Shown one piece after another: positions 17,496-26,653 of a stretch of DNA of 64,000 nt (position 1 is its first letter; the number at the start of each line of letters is the position of its first letter). Under the pieces are notes generated by a model that saw only the letters and a list, made by a program, of their open reading frames with translations, was not told the DNA's origin and did no database searches. The stretch is from an uncultured Oscillospiraceae bacterium (GTDB lineage Bacteria; Bacillota; Clostridia; Oscillospirales; Acutalibacteraceae), in contig UQKB01000005.1 in NCBI GenBank assembly GCA_900541565.1, positions 1 to 64,000 of the forward strand, given 5' to 3'. Position numbers and translations under genes: made by a program.

Positions 17496-18029
17496 ATGAA
17501 TGTTTGGCATGATATCGATCCCTTGCGCATCCATCCGGAAAATTTTATGGTTGTGATTGAAATTCCAAAAGGCAGCAAAACAAAGTATGAACTGGACAAG
17601 CATACCGGTCTTTTAGAATTGGACAGAATTTTATATACTTCCACACATTACCCGGCAAATTACGGGTTTATTCCGCGAACTTATGCCGACGATTTGGACC
17701 CGCTTGACGTGCTGGTTTTATGCAGCCAGACAGTGTATCCGATGACATTGATCCGCTGCTATCCCATTGGTGTGATCAGCATGGTGGACAACGGCCGTAA
17801 TGATGAAAAAATTATTGCAATTCCGTTTAATGATCCCACGTATAACGGGTATTCGGATATAAGCCAGCTTCCCAGCCATATTTTTGAAGAAATGCGGCAT
17901 TTTTTCGCTGTTTATAAAACGCTTGAAAATAAAGAGACGGCTGTCAATGAGGTGCAGGGGGCAAAGCAGGCAAAGCAGATCGTGGCCGATGCAATTGAAA
18001 GCTATAAAAGAAAATTTGGAAATTCATAA
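17496..18029 (+). CDS. ppa: Inorganic pyrophosphatase, family I
   Basis: 177 residues from the ATG at 17496. A longer in-frame extension would start upstream of the promoter and is rejected. The family-I signature DDLDPLDVLVL (about 63-73) supplies the metal-binding aspartates, with YPANYGFIP just before it. It hydrolyses PPi to phosphate and pulls biosynthetic reactions forward. A membrane-protein gene follows after 21 bases, so the two may be cotranscribed. Confidence 0.94.
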   Translation: MNVWHDIDPLRIHPENFMVVIEIPKGSKTKYELDKHTGLLELDRILYTSTHYPANYGFIPRTYADDLDPLDVLVLCSQTVYPMTLIRCYPIGVISMVDNGRNDEKIIAIPFNDPTYNGYSDISQLPSHIFEEMRHFFAVYKTLENKETAVNEVQGAKQAKQIVADAIESYKRKFGNS

Positions 18030-18050
18030 AAAACGAAAGGCGGTTTATTT

Positions 18051-18575
18051 ATGCAGGACAGCAAACGTTCCAACCGGATAAGGCTGGGTATATGTACTTT
18101 TTTTGTCATTGCTATGGCGTGTGTGGCGCTGCCTTATTATGTGGTGGTTGACGGCGCGCGTTCAAAGACGGTTACGGCAATTGACCTGATTATGCGTTCG
18201 TTTGCTAATGCGGAAATCTGGGCGGGGCTTCTGTTCCTTTTATTTATCCTGATCCCCGCGGCCGGTTTTTTTATTGCAGCGTTTGATAAGAAAAGCAGGC
18301 TTAAAGCAGTGGCAGGGCTTTTGTGCTCTGTACTTGGCGTGACGGCAATTTTGCTCATGATCACACCGGCAAGTATTTCTCTGGGGTCTATGCTTTCCCT
18401 GCTTCTATATATTGTTACTTTTTTATTATCTATGTATTTGCTGCTTGTGAAAACAGGCGAGCAGTACCAGGCAGAACAAGCAGCGCAGGCGAAAAAACAG
18501 CAGAAGGAACACCCTGTGGTAAAAATGGATAAGGACGGCGCCGCAACAGTCCGGAAACAGGAAGAGCAGCCGTAA
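18051..18575 (+). CDS. Four-TM membrane protein of unknown function
   Basis: 174 residues. Four hydrophobic segments lie at about 12-32, 56-77, 84-104 and 109-131. A hydrophilic, Gln/Lys/Glu-rich cytosolic tail (about 135-174) contains AEQAAQAKKQQKE. I do not recognise a family. A good Shine-Dalgarno site (cgaaaggcgg) precedes the ATG. It lies 21 bases after ppa and just before the thiamine promoter. Confidence 0.7.
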   Translation: MQDSKRSNRIRLGICTFFVIAMACVALPYYVVVDGARSKTVTAIDLIMRSFANAEIWAGLLFLLFILIPAAGFFIAAFDKKSRLKAVAGLLCSVLGVTAILLMITPASISLGSMLSLLLYIVTFLLSMYLLLVKTGEQYQAEQAAQAKKQQKEHPVVKMDKDGAATVRKQEEQP

Positions 18576-18587
18576 AATTTACATGGA

Positions 18588-18616
18588 TTGACAAAATAAA
18601 GCGTTTGCGTTACAAT
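18588..18616 (+). promoter_or_regulatory. Promoter of the thiamine operon
   Basis: TTGACA (18588-18593), 17 bp, TACAAT (18611-18616), placed about 20 bases upstream of the TPP riboswitch. Confidence 0.85.
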
Positions 18617-18635
18617 ATGGAAAACAGAATACAGA

Positions 18636-18716
18636 TGTGCGGGGGGACTCTGCGGAGTTGAGAAGGTAAAACCTGACCCTTTGAACCTGTTAGTTAAAAC
18701 TGTCGTAGGGAAGCAA
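18636..18716 (+). ncRNA. TPP riboswitch (THI element)
   Basis: Conserved THI-box pieces are present: GGGG...GGAGTTGAGA near 18641-18663, the invariant ACCCTTTGAACCTG (18676-18689) and CGTAGGGAA (18704-18712). It is followed by a stem-loop with a T run (18746-18784) that fits a terminator-type expression platform. Known: TPP binding turns the downstream genes off. The genes downstream are thiD-thiC-thiM-thiE. Confidence 0.95.
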
Positions 18717-18745
18717 TCATCACGTTCATTTTTGAACAAGCTATG

Positions 18746-18784
18746 AAAACGGTGCCTATTTTACAGTGCATCGTTTTTTTATTT
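18746..18784 (+). terminator. Riboswitch-controlled attenuator
   Basis: The stem aaaacggtgc (18746-18755) / gcatcgtttt (18768-18777) leads into an eight-T run. A competing hairpin, gttcatttttgaac (18724-18737), lies just upstream. The arrangement fits ligand-dependent termination. Confidence 0.75.
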
Positions 18785-18810
18785 TCAGAAAGAAAGGAAG
18801 TGCATGGAAA

Positions 18811-19614
18811 GTGCGATGCTGTATGTCGATCGCTGGTTCTGATTGCAGCGGCGGAGCGGGTATACAGGCGGACTTGAAAACCTTTGCTGCAAACGGCGTA
18901 TACGGAACAAGCGTAATCACATCCATTGTAGCGGAAAACACAAACAGGGTGCTGTCCGTATGGGAAATGGATGTTAAAGCAATTGAAGATCAGATAGATG
19001 CAGTGTTTGAAGATATCCCCATTGACGCCGTAAAGCTGGGCATGCTCAAAAGTGCGCCCGTTATGTGTGCGGTGGCGCAAAAGCTTTCACAATATCAAGC
19101 AACACTGGTTGTTACAGACCCGGTTATGCATGCAAAGAGCGGCCGCGCGCTGGTGGAGAAGGCCGCGCTTGCTACGATGCGGGAAACGCTTATTCCCCTG
19201 ACCTTTTTGCTTACGCCTAATATTCCTGAGGCGCAGGTGCTTTCTGGTGTGCAGATAGAAACGCAGGCGGACATGCAAAGGGCAGCGGAAAAGTTGTGGC
19301 GTATGGGAGCCGCAAATGTGCTGGTCAAGGGCGGCCATTTGCCCGGTGCGCCCACCGATGTGCTGTTTGATGGAAAATGTTTTTCCATTTTCAGGGCAAA
19401 ACGGGTTGCAACCCCCAATACGCACGGGACGGGTTGCACGCTTTCTTCGGCTATTGCTGCGGGCCTTGCCAGAGGGATGGATGTCAAAACCGCGGTACAG
19501 CATGGCAAGCACTACGTTACGCAGGCTATACTGCATGCGCTGCCCATTGGAAAGGGCCATGGACCAACCCATCATTTTTATGCATTTTATAATAAGAAGG
19601 GAGTATTTCAATGA
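18811..19614 (+). CDS. thiD: Hydroxymethylpyrimidine (phosphate) kinase
   Basis: 267 residues using GTG at 18811, ten bases after an aaggaag site. An earlier in-frame start would lie inside the attenuator. The N terminus [17 protein letters not shown] is the ThiD substrate/ATP signature, and the anion-hole motif [11 protein letters not shown] is near 205-215. It phosphorylates HMP and HMP-P to HMP-PP, one half of thiamine. First gene of the TPP-riboswitch operon; its stop overlaps the thiC start (ATGA). Confidence 0.93.
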   Translation: MRCCMSIAGSDCSGGAGIQADLKTFAANGVYGTSVITSIVAENTNRVLSVWEMDVKAIEDQIDAVFEDIPIDAVKLGMLKSAPVMCAVAQKLSQYQATLVVTDPVMHAKSGRALVEKAALATMRETLIPLTFLLTPNIPEAQVLSGVQIETQADMQRAAEKLWRMGAANVLVKGGHLPGAPTDVLFDGKCFSIFRAKRVATPNTHGTGCTLSSAIAAGLARGMDVKTAVQHGKHYVTQAILHALPIGKGHGPTHHFYAFYNKKGVFQ

Positions 19615-20945
19615 AAAAATATGCAACGCAGATGGAGGCGGCGAAAAAAGGGATCATTACCCAGCAAATGCGTATGGTTGCAGAAAAAGAGTATATAGAT
19701 CCGGAAAAGCTCAGAGGGCTTGTAGCATGCGGACAAGTGGCAATTCCGGCGAATATCCGCCACACCTCGCTGTCGCCAGAGGGAATCGGTACGGGACTGA
19801 GAACGAAAATCAATGTCAATCTTGGCATTTCGGGCGACTGCCGGGAATACGCAGAAGAAATGCGCAAGGTACAGCTTGCCATAGATTTTGGCGCGGAAGC
19901 AATTATGGATTTGAGCAACTACGGAAAAACAAACGATTTTCGCAGGGCGCTCCTTGCAAAATCCCCGGCAATGGTTGGGACAGTTCCGGTTTACGATGCA
20001 ATCGGTTACCTGGAAAAGGACCTGGCGGCGATCACTGCGCAGGATTTTTTGCAGGTGGTTTCCGCGCATGCGCAGGAGGGTGTAGACTTTATGACGATCC
20101 ACGCCGGCATCAACAAACGGACGGTAGAAGCGTTCAGGCGTACAGGCAGAAGAATGAACATTGTTTCCCGCGGCGGCTCACTGCTGTTTGCCTGGATGGA
20201 GATGACCGGCAATGAAAACCCGTTCTATGAGCATTATGACGAGCTGCTTGATCTTTTGCGTGCCTATGACGTAACAATCAGCCTGGGGGATGCCCTGCGC
20301 CCAGGCTGTATTGACGACAGCTCCGACGCAGGACAGATCTGCGAACTCATTGAGCTGGGCAACCTGACAAAGCGCGCATGGGAAAAGGACGTACAGGTTA
20401 TGGTAGAGGGACCGGGCCATATGGCGCTCAATGAAATAGCGGCCAACATGGCGCTGCAAAAAAGGCTTTGTCACAACGCGCCGTTTTATGTTTTAGGGCC
20501 AATCGTCACAGATATAGCGCCGGGCTATGATCATATCACATCTGCAATTGGCGGCGCGGTTGCGGCGGCAAATGGAGCGGATTTTTTATGCTATGTAACG
20601 CCGGCGGAGCATTTGCGCCTGCCGGACGTCAACGATGTGAAAGAAGGGATCGTGGCAAGCAGGATTGCAGCGCATGCCGCGGACATTGCAAAAGGGATCC
20701 CTCATGCGCGCCGCGCAGACAATGCAATGGCACAAGCGCGCCGTGAAATGGACTGGGAGCGCATGTTCAAGCTTGCAATAGACGGCGATAAGGCAAGGAC
20801 ATACTATGAAAGCAAGCCGCCGTCAGACAGGCACAGCTGCTCTATGTGTGGAAAAATGTGTGCGGTCAGAACAAGCAACAAAATTTTATCGGGTCAAAGG
20901 GTGGAGCTTTGCCCCGAAGAAAAAACAGAAAAGGAAGCGCAATGA
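19611..20945 (+). CDS. thiC: Phosphomethylpyrimidine synthase
   Basis: 444 residues, the short (anaerobe-type) ThiC. It is a radical SAM enzyme converting aminoimidazole ribotide to HMP-P. The C-terminal cluster-binding sequence is CSMCGKMC (about 406-413), a CX2CX3C spacing rather than the CX2CX4C of longer ThiC proteins; short anaerobic forms may normally look like this. Other signatures: [16 protein letters not shown] near 46-61 and [10 protein letters not shown] near 264-273. It supplies the substrate for ThiD. Confidence 0.95.
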   Translation: MKKYATQMEAAKKGIITQQMRMVAEKEYIDPEKLRGLVACGQVAIPANIRHTSLSPEGIGTGLRTKINVNLGISGDCREYAEEMRKVQLAIDFGAEAIMDLSNYGKTNDFRRALLAKSPAMVGTVPVYDAIGYLEKDLAAITAQDFLQVVSAHAQEGVDFMTIHAGINKRTVEAFRRTGRRMNIVSRGGSLLFAWMEMTGNENPFYEHYDELLDLLRAYDVTISLGDALRPGCIDDSSDAGQICELIELGNLTKRAWEKDVQVMVEGPGHMALNEIAANMALQKRLCHNAPFYVLGPIVTDIAPGYDHITSAIGGAVAAANGADFLCYVTPAEHLRLPDVNDVKEGIVASRIAAHAADIAKGIPHARRADNAMAQARREMDWERMFKLAIDGDKARTYYESKPPSDRHSCSMCGKMCAVRTSNKILSGQRVELCPEEKTEKEAQ

Positions 20946-21766
20946 TGAACGGTATACGGAAAAATATAGCAGATCTTTTGGAAGCGGTCAGAAAAAACAC
21001 GCCGCTGATCCACCATATTACAAACTATGTGACGGTAAACGACGTAGCAAATGTAACCCTGGCAATCGGCGCTTCTCCTATTATGGCGGACGCCATAGAA
21101 GAAGCGGTAGATATCGCCTCTATGTCCAGCGCCCTTGTTCTGAACATTGGCACGCTCAACCGCCGAACAGTCGAATCCATGATTGCAGCGGGGAAAAGGG
21201 CAAACGCACTGGAAATCCCCGTCGTACTGGACCCTGTGGGAGCGGGTGCTTCCCATTTGCGCAATACAGAAACAAACAGAATTGCACAGGAAGTACAAAT
21301 TGCCATACTCAGAGGGAATCTTTCAGAAATTTCCTTTGTTGCGGGGCTTTCGGCAACGACAAAAGGCGTGGATGCATCATTGGGCGATGCAAAAAACGAC
21401 AGCGTCTACGTCGCGCAGGCAGCCGCAAAAAAGTTGGGGTGCACAGCGGCTGTAACCGGGGCGGTGGATGTAATCTCAGACGGTGTACATACAATAAAAA
21501 TTGAAAACGGCCACCCCATGCTCGCACGGGTAACGGGAACTGGGTGTATGGCGTCTGCTCTGGCGGGCGCTTTTGCCGGTGCCTGTAAAGGCGATTATCT
21601 TACGGCTGCAGCGGCCGCTGTGTCGGCTATGGGAATTGCCGGTGAAATGGCCTACGCAAAGGCCGGCAACGTTGGAACAGCAAGCTTTCGCACAGCTCTG
21701 ATAGATGCCTTAAGTACACTGGGGGCGCAGGAGTTTGCGCAAAGGAGCAAAATAGATGAGGTATAA
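20942..21766 (+). CDS. thiM: Hydroxyethylthiazole kinase
   Basis: 274 residues from the ATG at 20942, which overlaps the thiC stop and has an aaaaggaag site; the open frame upstream lies inside thiC and is not used. Seen: [14 protein letters not shown] near the N terminus, DPVGAGAS near 97, and the anion-hole GTGCMASAL near 200. It phosphorylates salvaged thiazole alcohol. With no thiazole-synthesis genes here, the cell may depend on thiazole salvage, though thiG/thiH could be elsewhere. Confidence 0.94.
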   Translation: MMNGIRKNIADLLEAVRKNTPLIHHITNYVTVNDVANVTLAIGASPIMADAIEEAVDIASMSSALVLNIGTLNRRTVESMIAAGKRANALEIPVVLDPVGAGASHLRNTETNRIAQEVQIAILRGNLSEISFVAGLSATTKGVDASLGDAKNDSVYVAQAAAKKLGCTAAVTGAVDVISDGVHTIKIENGHPMLARVTGTGCMASALAGAFAGACKGDYLTAAAAAVSAMGIAGEMAYAKAGNVGTASFRTALIDALSTLGAQEFAQRSKIDEV

Positions 21767-22382
21767 AGTAGACTACAGCCTGTACCTTTGTACCGACAGG
21801 CGCTTAATGTCGGCGCAAACGGTGGAAGAATCTGTGGAGCTTGCCTTAAAAGGCGGCTGTACGGTTGTGCAATTGCGGGAAAAGGATTTGTCCTCCCGCA
21901 TGTTTTACCAAACGGCGCTGCGCGTCAAAGCGGTTACCCGCCGCTTTCAGGTGCCGCTGATCGTCAATGACAGGGTCGACATTGCGCTTGCGGCCGGCGC
22001 AGACGGAGTACATGTAGGGCAAAGCGACCTGCCCGCGCCGATTGTAAGGGAAATCATTGGAAAAGACAAGCTGTTGGGCGTATCGGCTTCCAGCCTGGAA
22101 GAAGCCATTCAGGCGCAAAAGGACGGCGCAGATTACATTGGCGTGGGCGCCATGTATCCAACCGCGACAAAACCGGACGCGGCAGACGTAACGTTTGCCC
22201 AGCTGCAGGAAATCCGCCAGGCGGTGTCTATTCCGATCGTGGTGATCGGGGGAATCAATCAGAAAACTGCCCCTGCTTTTCAGGGGATGGGCATTGACGG
22301 CCTTGCGGTTGTTTCTGCCGTTGTGGCGCAGAAAGATATTACGCATGCAGCCAGTGCAATGCGGGCATTGTACAGGAGGTAA
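21756..22382 (+). CDS. thiE: Thiamine-phosphate synthase
   Basis: A TIM-barrel enzyme of 208 residues that joins HMP-PP and thiazole phosphate. Motifs: VVQLREKD near 36, the phosphate-binding [20 protein letters not shown] near 72-91, and [11 protein letters not shown] near 130. It overlaps thiM by 11 bases, so expression is probably coupled. The HAD gene follows after 5 bases. Confidence 0.95.
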   Translation: MRYKVDYSLYLCTDRRLMSAQTVEESVELALKGGCTVVQLREKDLSSRMFYQTALRVKAVTRRFQVPLIVNDRVDIALAAGADGVHVGQSDLPAPIVREIIGKDKLLGVSASSLEEAIQAQKDGADYIGVGAMYPTATKPDAADVTFAQLQEIRQAVSIPIVVIGGINQKTAPAFQGMGIDGLAVVSAVVAQKDITHAASAMRALYRR

Positions 22383-22387
22383 GGGCC

Positions 22388-23059
22388 ATGCTAAAAGGCG
22401 CAATTTTCGATTTGGACGGAACGCTGCTCGATTCCATGGGTGTATGGGAGCAGATCGACATACAGTTTTTGTCGTCGCGCGGTTTTGACGTTCCCGGGGA
22501 CTATGCACAGACGATTGCCCCAATGGGCTTTTTGCAGGCCGCTGAATATACGATCCGGCGTTTTTTCCTGCCGGATACGCCTATGCAGCTCGTACAGGAA
22601 TGGAATACGATGGCGGAGCGCGCATATAGGGAAACAGTCCCCCTAAAACCGTTTGTAAGGGAATATTTGTCCTTTTTAAAAGAGCGGCATGTACCTCTTG
22701 CCGTCGCGACAGCATCACAGGAAATCCTTTACAAGGCGGCGCTTGAAAATAATGGAATTTATGATTTTTTTGATGCCTTCACCACGCTTGCGGATGTACG
22801 CCGCGGAAAGGGGTTTCCAGATATTTATCTGCATGCAGCTTATCAATTGGGGCTTCCCCCGGAACAGTGCGCTGTTTTTGAAGATATTTATGAGGGAGTA
22901 ATAGGCGCGCGCAGCGGCGGCTTTTATACGGTTGGCGTATACGACCCTTGTTCAGAGAAAGAAAAACAGAAAATGCAGAAAGAAGCAGACCTGTTTATTG
23001 AAAGCTTTGCCCAGTTGCTTGCACAGCCCGGTTTGTTGCAGATTGGGCTTGCGCGTTGA
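22388..23059 (+). CDS. HAD-superfamily phosphatase in the thiamine operon
   Basis: 223 residues of the beta-phosphoglucomutase-like HAD subclass. The catalytic DLDGTLLDS is at about 8-16, motif II is VATAS near 106, and motif III/IV includes KGFPDIYL and FEDIYEGV near 160. A helical cap lies between motifs I and II. It is the last gene of the operon, 5 bases after thiE and before a strong terminator, so a thiamine-related substrate such as thiamine phosphate is a fair inference. A generic sugar-phosphate phosphatase is the alternative. Confidence 0.8.
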   Translation: MLKGAIFDLDGTLLDSMGVWEQIDIQFLSSRGFDVPGDYAQTIAPMGFLQAAEYTIRRFFLPDTPMQLVQEWNTMAERAYRETVPLKPFVREYLSFLKERHVPLAVATASQEILYKAALENNGIYDFFDAFTTLADVRRGKGFPDIYLHAAYQLGLPPEQCAVFEDIYEGVIGARSGGFYTVGVYDPCSEKEKQKMQKEADLFIESFAQLLAQPGLLQIGLAR

Positions 23060-23072
23060 CAACTCCGGTTAC

Positions 23073-23112
23073 ATATCAAAAAGGCCGCAGTTTACTGCGG
23101 CCTTTTTGATAT
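23073..23112. terminator. Bidirectional terminator, end of thi operon and ruvX
   Basis: A perfect 18-bp stem (23073-23090 / 23095-23112) with a TTTA loop, and A and T runs in the arms. It separates the converging thi operon and ruvX. Confidence 0.92.
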
Positions 23113-23124
23113 GCATTTTTTGCT

Positions 23125-23553
23125 TTATGTATTTTCTCCATGCAGTCTTCTGGAGTCCAGATAGTCCTGTAAAATAATGGTTGCCGCAACGCTGTCAACC
23201 ACCGCTTTGCGTTTTTTTCCGCGGGTATTTGTCCGGTTTAAATAATTATGGGCGCTAACGGTCGTACCGCGTTCGTCGCGCATATCCACGGCAATGCCCG
23301 TAAGCGCATGCAGGAAAGTGGCAAATTCACGCGCAGCCTGTGCGCTTGCACCTTCCGACCCATCCATATTTTTGGGAAGGCCCACCACAATCTGCTCCGC
23401 TTTATGCGCTTTTGCCTGCTCTGCAACCTTTACAAGCAGCTGCGCCGGATCCTTTTCCTCTATTATGCCAAGCGGGGATGCAAGCATTTCCGCTTTATCG
23501 CACAGGGCAAGCCCGGTACGGGCGGCCCCCAGATCTACAGCCATAATTACCAT
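23125..23553 (-). CDS. ruvX: Holliday-junction resolvase-like RNase-H-fold protein
   Basis: 142 residues from the ATG at 23553, which has an agaggtg site. YqgF/RuvX signatures: the N-terminal AVDLGAARTGLAL, VVGLPKNMDGSEG near 57, the catalytic DERGTTVSA near 94, and the C-terminal DSVAATIILQDYL. Members process pre-16S rRNA and/or Holliday junctions. It is often beside ireB and alaS in Firmicutes; here ireB is over 30 kb away. It follows the YetF-like gene by 27 bases. Confidence 0.92.
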   Translation of the reverse strand: MVIMAVDLGAARTGLALCDKAEMLASPLGIIEEKDPAQLLVKVAEQAKAHKAEQIVVGLPKNMDGSEGASAQAAREFATFLHALTGIAVDMRDERGTTVSAHNYLNRTNTRGKKRKAVVDSVAATIILQDYLDSRRLHGENT

Positions 23554-23580
23554 AAAAGAAAACACCTCTGTCAGGCAAAT

Positions 23581-24288
23581 TTATTGGAAAACATCGCGGT
23601 CGGGTTTTTCCCGCAGTTTCACATAAGCGTTGAGCTTGTTGTTGCTGTCTACCATAGCAAGAAAAACATCTTCCGCCCGGCTGATACCAAAGCTTGCAAG
23701 CTGCTTTTGCAGCCATTGCATGTCGTTGCCCGTATAACGTAAATTGCCGCTGAGCACCAGGCCGTCTGTTATCACCGTAACCGCCGGCTTTTCGGTCTGC
23801 ATGGGGATCGAAAGGTCTTTTGGCGTTACGGGGCGTTCCTGCGCTTTTGGCATAAAAGAAATGCGTCCGTTTGTTTCAAAGACGGCCGTTTGCACCTCGT
23901 TTAAGTCAAAAAAACCATTAATTCTGCATTGCGTTAAAAATTCGGCAAGATCAATTTTTGCTTTTTTAAAATTTTCCTTGTACATTTTGTTGTTATCAAA
24001 CAGGATCAGGGAGCGGCCCGTAAAAAAGCGGCGCATTTTTTCGGATTTGCTCGCTATATAAGAAATCAACACAGCGGCGCATGCGAAAATAACCATGGCA
24101 AGAAGAGGGAGCAGAAAATCGCCCTCTAAAGAAGTTGCCATTTCTGCCGCAATAGAACCAATTGTGATACCGTTGATATAATCAAACATATTCAGTTCTG
24201 AAAGCTGACGATTGCCAATAATTTTTGTAAGGATAAAAAGCGCAATAATCGAAGCAACGGAAGAAATCGCAACGTTAAGAAGCTCCAT
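23581..24288 (-). CDS. YetF/DUF421-family membrane protein
   Basis: 235 residues. Three N-terminal hydrophobic segments (about 1-22, 38-52, 57-78) precede two small cytosolic DUF421 modules. The family signature TKIIGNRQLSELNMFDYINGI begins near residue 21, and GRSLILFDNNKMY is near 92. The biochemical role of the family is uncertain; some members affect spore or membrane properties. Probably cotranscribed with ruvX. Confidence 0.88.
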   Translation of the reverse strand: MELLNVAISSVASIIALFILTKIIGNRQLSELNMFDYINGITIGSIAAEMATSLEGDFLLPLLAMVIFACAAVLISYIASKSEKMRRFFTGRSLILFDNNKMYKENFKKAKIDLAEFLTQCRINGFFDLNEVQTAVFETNGRISFMPKAQERPVTPKDLSIPMQTEKPAVTVITDGLVLSGNLRYTGNDMQWLQKQLASFGISRAEDVFLAMVDSNNKLNAYVKLREKPDRDVFQ

Positions 24289-24361
24289 AGCTAACCTTCC
24301 TTATTTATAATCAAGCGTTATAAGGCTAGCATAACCCAATTGTGCAAAAAAATACGGCAGT

Positions 24362-25273
24362 TTACCAGGGACGTACAGCTCCGCTCAGCTCCGCTATGCT
24401 GCGTATGCCGTTTTTTTCCAAGTACGTACCAAGCCCATTTTTGATTTTAACAGGCGCATAGGGATCGTGAAAAAGCACTGTGCCAATCTGCAGTGCGCTG
24501 GCCCCTGCAAGCAGCATTTCTGCTGCGTCCTCCCAGGTGGATATGCCGCCCATACCAATAATGGGTATAGAAACGGCATTTGCCGTTTGCCATACCATTC
24601 TAACAGCAACAGGGAACACCGCTGCGCCGGACAGCCCACCGGTGTTGTTGCGCAAAATAGGCCGCCGGCTGTCTATATCTATGCGCATACCGGTCAACGT
24701 ATTGATTAGTGATAAAGCGTCGGCGCCTTCGCTTTCAGCCGCCTTTGCAATCTCTGCAATATCTGCCACATTGGGGGAAAGCTTGACGATGAGCGGCTTT
24801 GTGCAGCATGCGCGTACCCGCTTTGTAATGTGCGCAACAGAAGTGCAGGATGTGCCAAATGCAACGCCGCCGCTTTTTACATTGGGGCAGGAAATATTCA
24901 GCTCAATCATATCTATATTTGTGGCGGAAAGCTTTTGCGCCATTTTACAGTAATCCTCTTCCGTGTTGCCCGCAATATTGGCGATCACAACGGTATTTTG
25001 TTCTTTCAGCCAGGGAAGGTCCTTGTCAATAAAATGTTCGACGCCGGGGTTTTGCAGCCCCACGGAGTTTAAAATACCGGCCGGCGTTTCGGCAATGCGG
25101 GGCGGCGGGTTACCCAGACGCGGCTGCAGGGTAATACCCTTGCAGGAAATCCCGCCCAAAGTAGACAGCGGGTAAAATTCACTGTATTCGCGCCCAAAGC
25201 CAAAGGTACCGGACGCTGCAATCAGCGGGTTGTCAAAGCTTACGCCCGCTATGCTTACATGTAGATCCGCCAT
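24362..25273 (-). CDS. pyrD: Dihydroorotate dehydrogenase, class 1B catalytic subunit
   Basis: 303 residues. The ATG at 25273 overlaps the pyrK stop (TAATG) and has an aggaggt site 12 bases back. Seen: AASGTFGFGREY near 17-28, the active-site Cys in LNISCPNVKSGG near 128, and the FMN-binding GMGGISTWEDA near 245. It oxidises dihydroorotate to orotate. The adjacent pyrK marks it as the NAD-linked 1B type. Confidence 0.95.
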   Translation of the reverse strand: MADLHVSIAGVSFDNPLIAASGTFGFGREYSEFYPLSTLGGISCKGITLQPRLGNPPPRIAETPAGILNSVGLQNPGVEHFIDKDLPWLKEQNTVVIANIAGNTEEDYCKMAQKLSATNIDMIELNISCPNVKSGGVAFGTSCTSVAHITKRVRACCTKPLIVKLSPNVADIAEIAKAAESEGADALSLINTLTGMRIDIDSRRPILRNNTGGLSGAAVFPVAVRMVWQTANAVSIPIIGMGGISTWEDAAEMLLAGASALQIGTVLFHDPYAPVKIKNGLGTYLEKNGIRSIAELSGAVRPW

Positions 25274-26025
25274 TACCACACAACCTCCTCTGCATGAAAT
25301 ACAGGCCCGTCCTTACATACGTGCGAAAAATCCTCTTTGCCGTTTATCCTGGTCTTGCAGGCACATACCAGACAGGCGCCCACACCGCAGCCCATGCGTT
25401 CTTCTAAGGAAACCTGACAGGGCTTTTTATATTCTTTTGCAAGTGCTGCAACCGCTTTGAGCATGGGGATCGGCCCGCAGGCGCAAACGGCGTCTATATC
25501 GTCGATCCTCTGGCGCAGCACGTCTGTAACAAGCCCATGTACGCCAAAGCTTCCGTCGTCTGTTGTAACGATGGTTTCGCAGCCGGCGGTCTCAAAATCT
25601 TCTTTCAGAATAACCTGGCTTTTACTGCGGAAGCCTAAAATAGCAACGGCATGCGCAGACTGCTTTGCGCTTAGCAGCATGGGAGGTACGCCAATCCCGC
25701 CGCCGACAAAGGCAGTTCTTTTTGTTTTTTCTATTGAAAAGCCGTGGCCAAGCGGCGCCAGAATATCAAGTGTTTGTCCAACTTGTGTTTGCGACAAAAG
25801 CCTTGTCCCTTCACCCTTGACTTCAAAAACCAGGCGAAGCGCGCCATTTTGCACATCGCAAACAGAAATGGGTCTGCGTAGCGTTTTGCCGGGGACCAGA
25901 ATATGCGCAAACTGACCGGGCCTGGTAATTTGTGCGATCGCGCTGTTTTCAACGGCAAAGTCAAAAATCCCGTCTGCAATTTCTTCTTTTTTTATAAGCG
26001 TAAAAAGCTGTGCGTCGTATTTCAT
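25273..26025 (-). CDS. pyrK: Dihydroorotate dehydrogenase, electron-transfer subunit
   Basis: 250 residues. A ferredoxin-reductase-type FAD domain (RPISVCD near 51) and an NAD-binding domain (GGGIGVPPM) are followed by a C-terminal [2Fe-2S] site, CGVGACLVCACK ... HVC (about 213-238). It passes electrons from PyrD to NAD. First gene of a pyrK-pyrD pair behind a TATAAT promoter; no PyrR-type attenuator is visible in the short leader. Confidence 0.94.
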   Translation of the reverse strand: MKYDAQLFTLIKKEEIADGIFDFAVENSAIAQITRPGQFAHILVPGKTLRRPISVCDVQNGALRLVFEVKGEGTRLLSQTQVGQTLDILAPLGHGFSIEKTKRTAFVGGGIGVPPMLLSAKQSAHAVAILGFRSKSQVILKEDFETAGCETIVTTDDGSFGVHGLVTDVLRQRIDDIDAVCACGPIPMLKAVAALAKEYKKPCQVSLEERMGCGVGACLVCACKTRINGKEDFSHVCKDGPVFHAEEVVW

Positions 26026-26056
26026 AAGGGGACCTCTCTATCAAAGTATTGTCTCT

Positions 26057-26086
26057 ATTATAGCACAACCGCCGTCCTTTTCACAA
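26057..26086 (-). promoter_or_regulatory. Probable promoter for pyrK-pyrD
   Basis: On the minus strand, TTGTGA is followed after 18 bp by TATAAT (26057-26062), about 30 bases upstream of the pyrK start. Confidence 0.55.
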
Positions 26087-26191
26087 GGATAGCGCAAGAA
26101 TCTTTTTCGCCTTCAGGCTGTGTCGGATTGTATTTTGAAAAAAGTATGCTACCATAACGATAGACCATAAACAGAAAGGAAAGCATATACC

Positions 26192-26629
26192 TTGCAAAAG
26201 ATAAAGAAGCTGTATAGAGTTATGACCAGCAGGGAAATGTTTTTATATATGCTGTTTGGATTGGGGACAGCTGGTATAGACTTTTTTGTGACAAAGCTTT
26301 GTTACCAGGTGTTTCCTTTACCAAAATCAGCGCTTTTGACCACGTTGTCCAACCTGCCCGCGTGGGTTTGCGCCGTAACCTTTGCGTTTATAACAAACAA
26401 ACGGTACGTTTTTAAAAGCAAAGGTGTTGGAAAAAAGGATTTATGGATCGAAATATCCGGGTTTTACGGCGCGCGCTTTTTGTCGCTTGTTTTGTCTTTG
26501 GTGTTTATGATTTTGCTGGTTGACGTTACAGGCATGCATGCAGATCTTGCCAAATTGCTTGTTACCGTTTTTGTAATTGTTTTTAATTTTGTGTTCAGCA
26601 AGCTGGTTGTATTCCGACCGCGCAAGTGA
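26192..26629 (+). CDS. GtrA-like membrane protein
   Basis: 145 residues, TTG start at 26192 behind agaaaggaaag. Four hydrophobic segments lie at about 16-38, 45-68, 88-110 and 118-140, and FITNKRYVFKSK and the C-terminal FVFSKLVVFRP are typical of the GtrA family. Members help flip or present lipid-linked sugars. No glycosyltransferase is adjacent, so its partner is unknown. It stands alone between two leftward genes. Confidence 0.85.
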   Translation: MQKIKKLYRVMTSREMFLYMLFGLGTAGIDFFVTKLCYQVFPLPKSALLTTLSNLPAWVCAVTFAFITNKRYVFKSKGVGKKDLWIEISGFYGARFLSLVLSLVFMILLVDVTGMHADLAKLLVTVFVIVFNFVFSKLVVFRPRK

Positions 26630-26653
26630 TAACGGCCATAGGAATGCAGCCGG

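Noticed and set aside
19316..20215. Open frame of 299 codons across the thiD-thiC junction
   Set aside because: It overlaps both genes in another frame. The thiD and thiC readings are supported by motifs and ATGA coupling.
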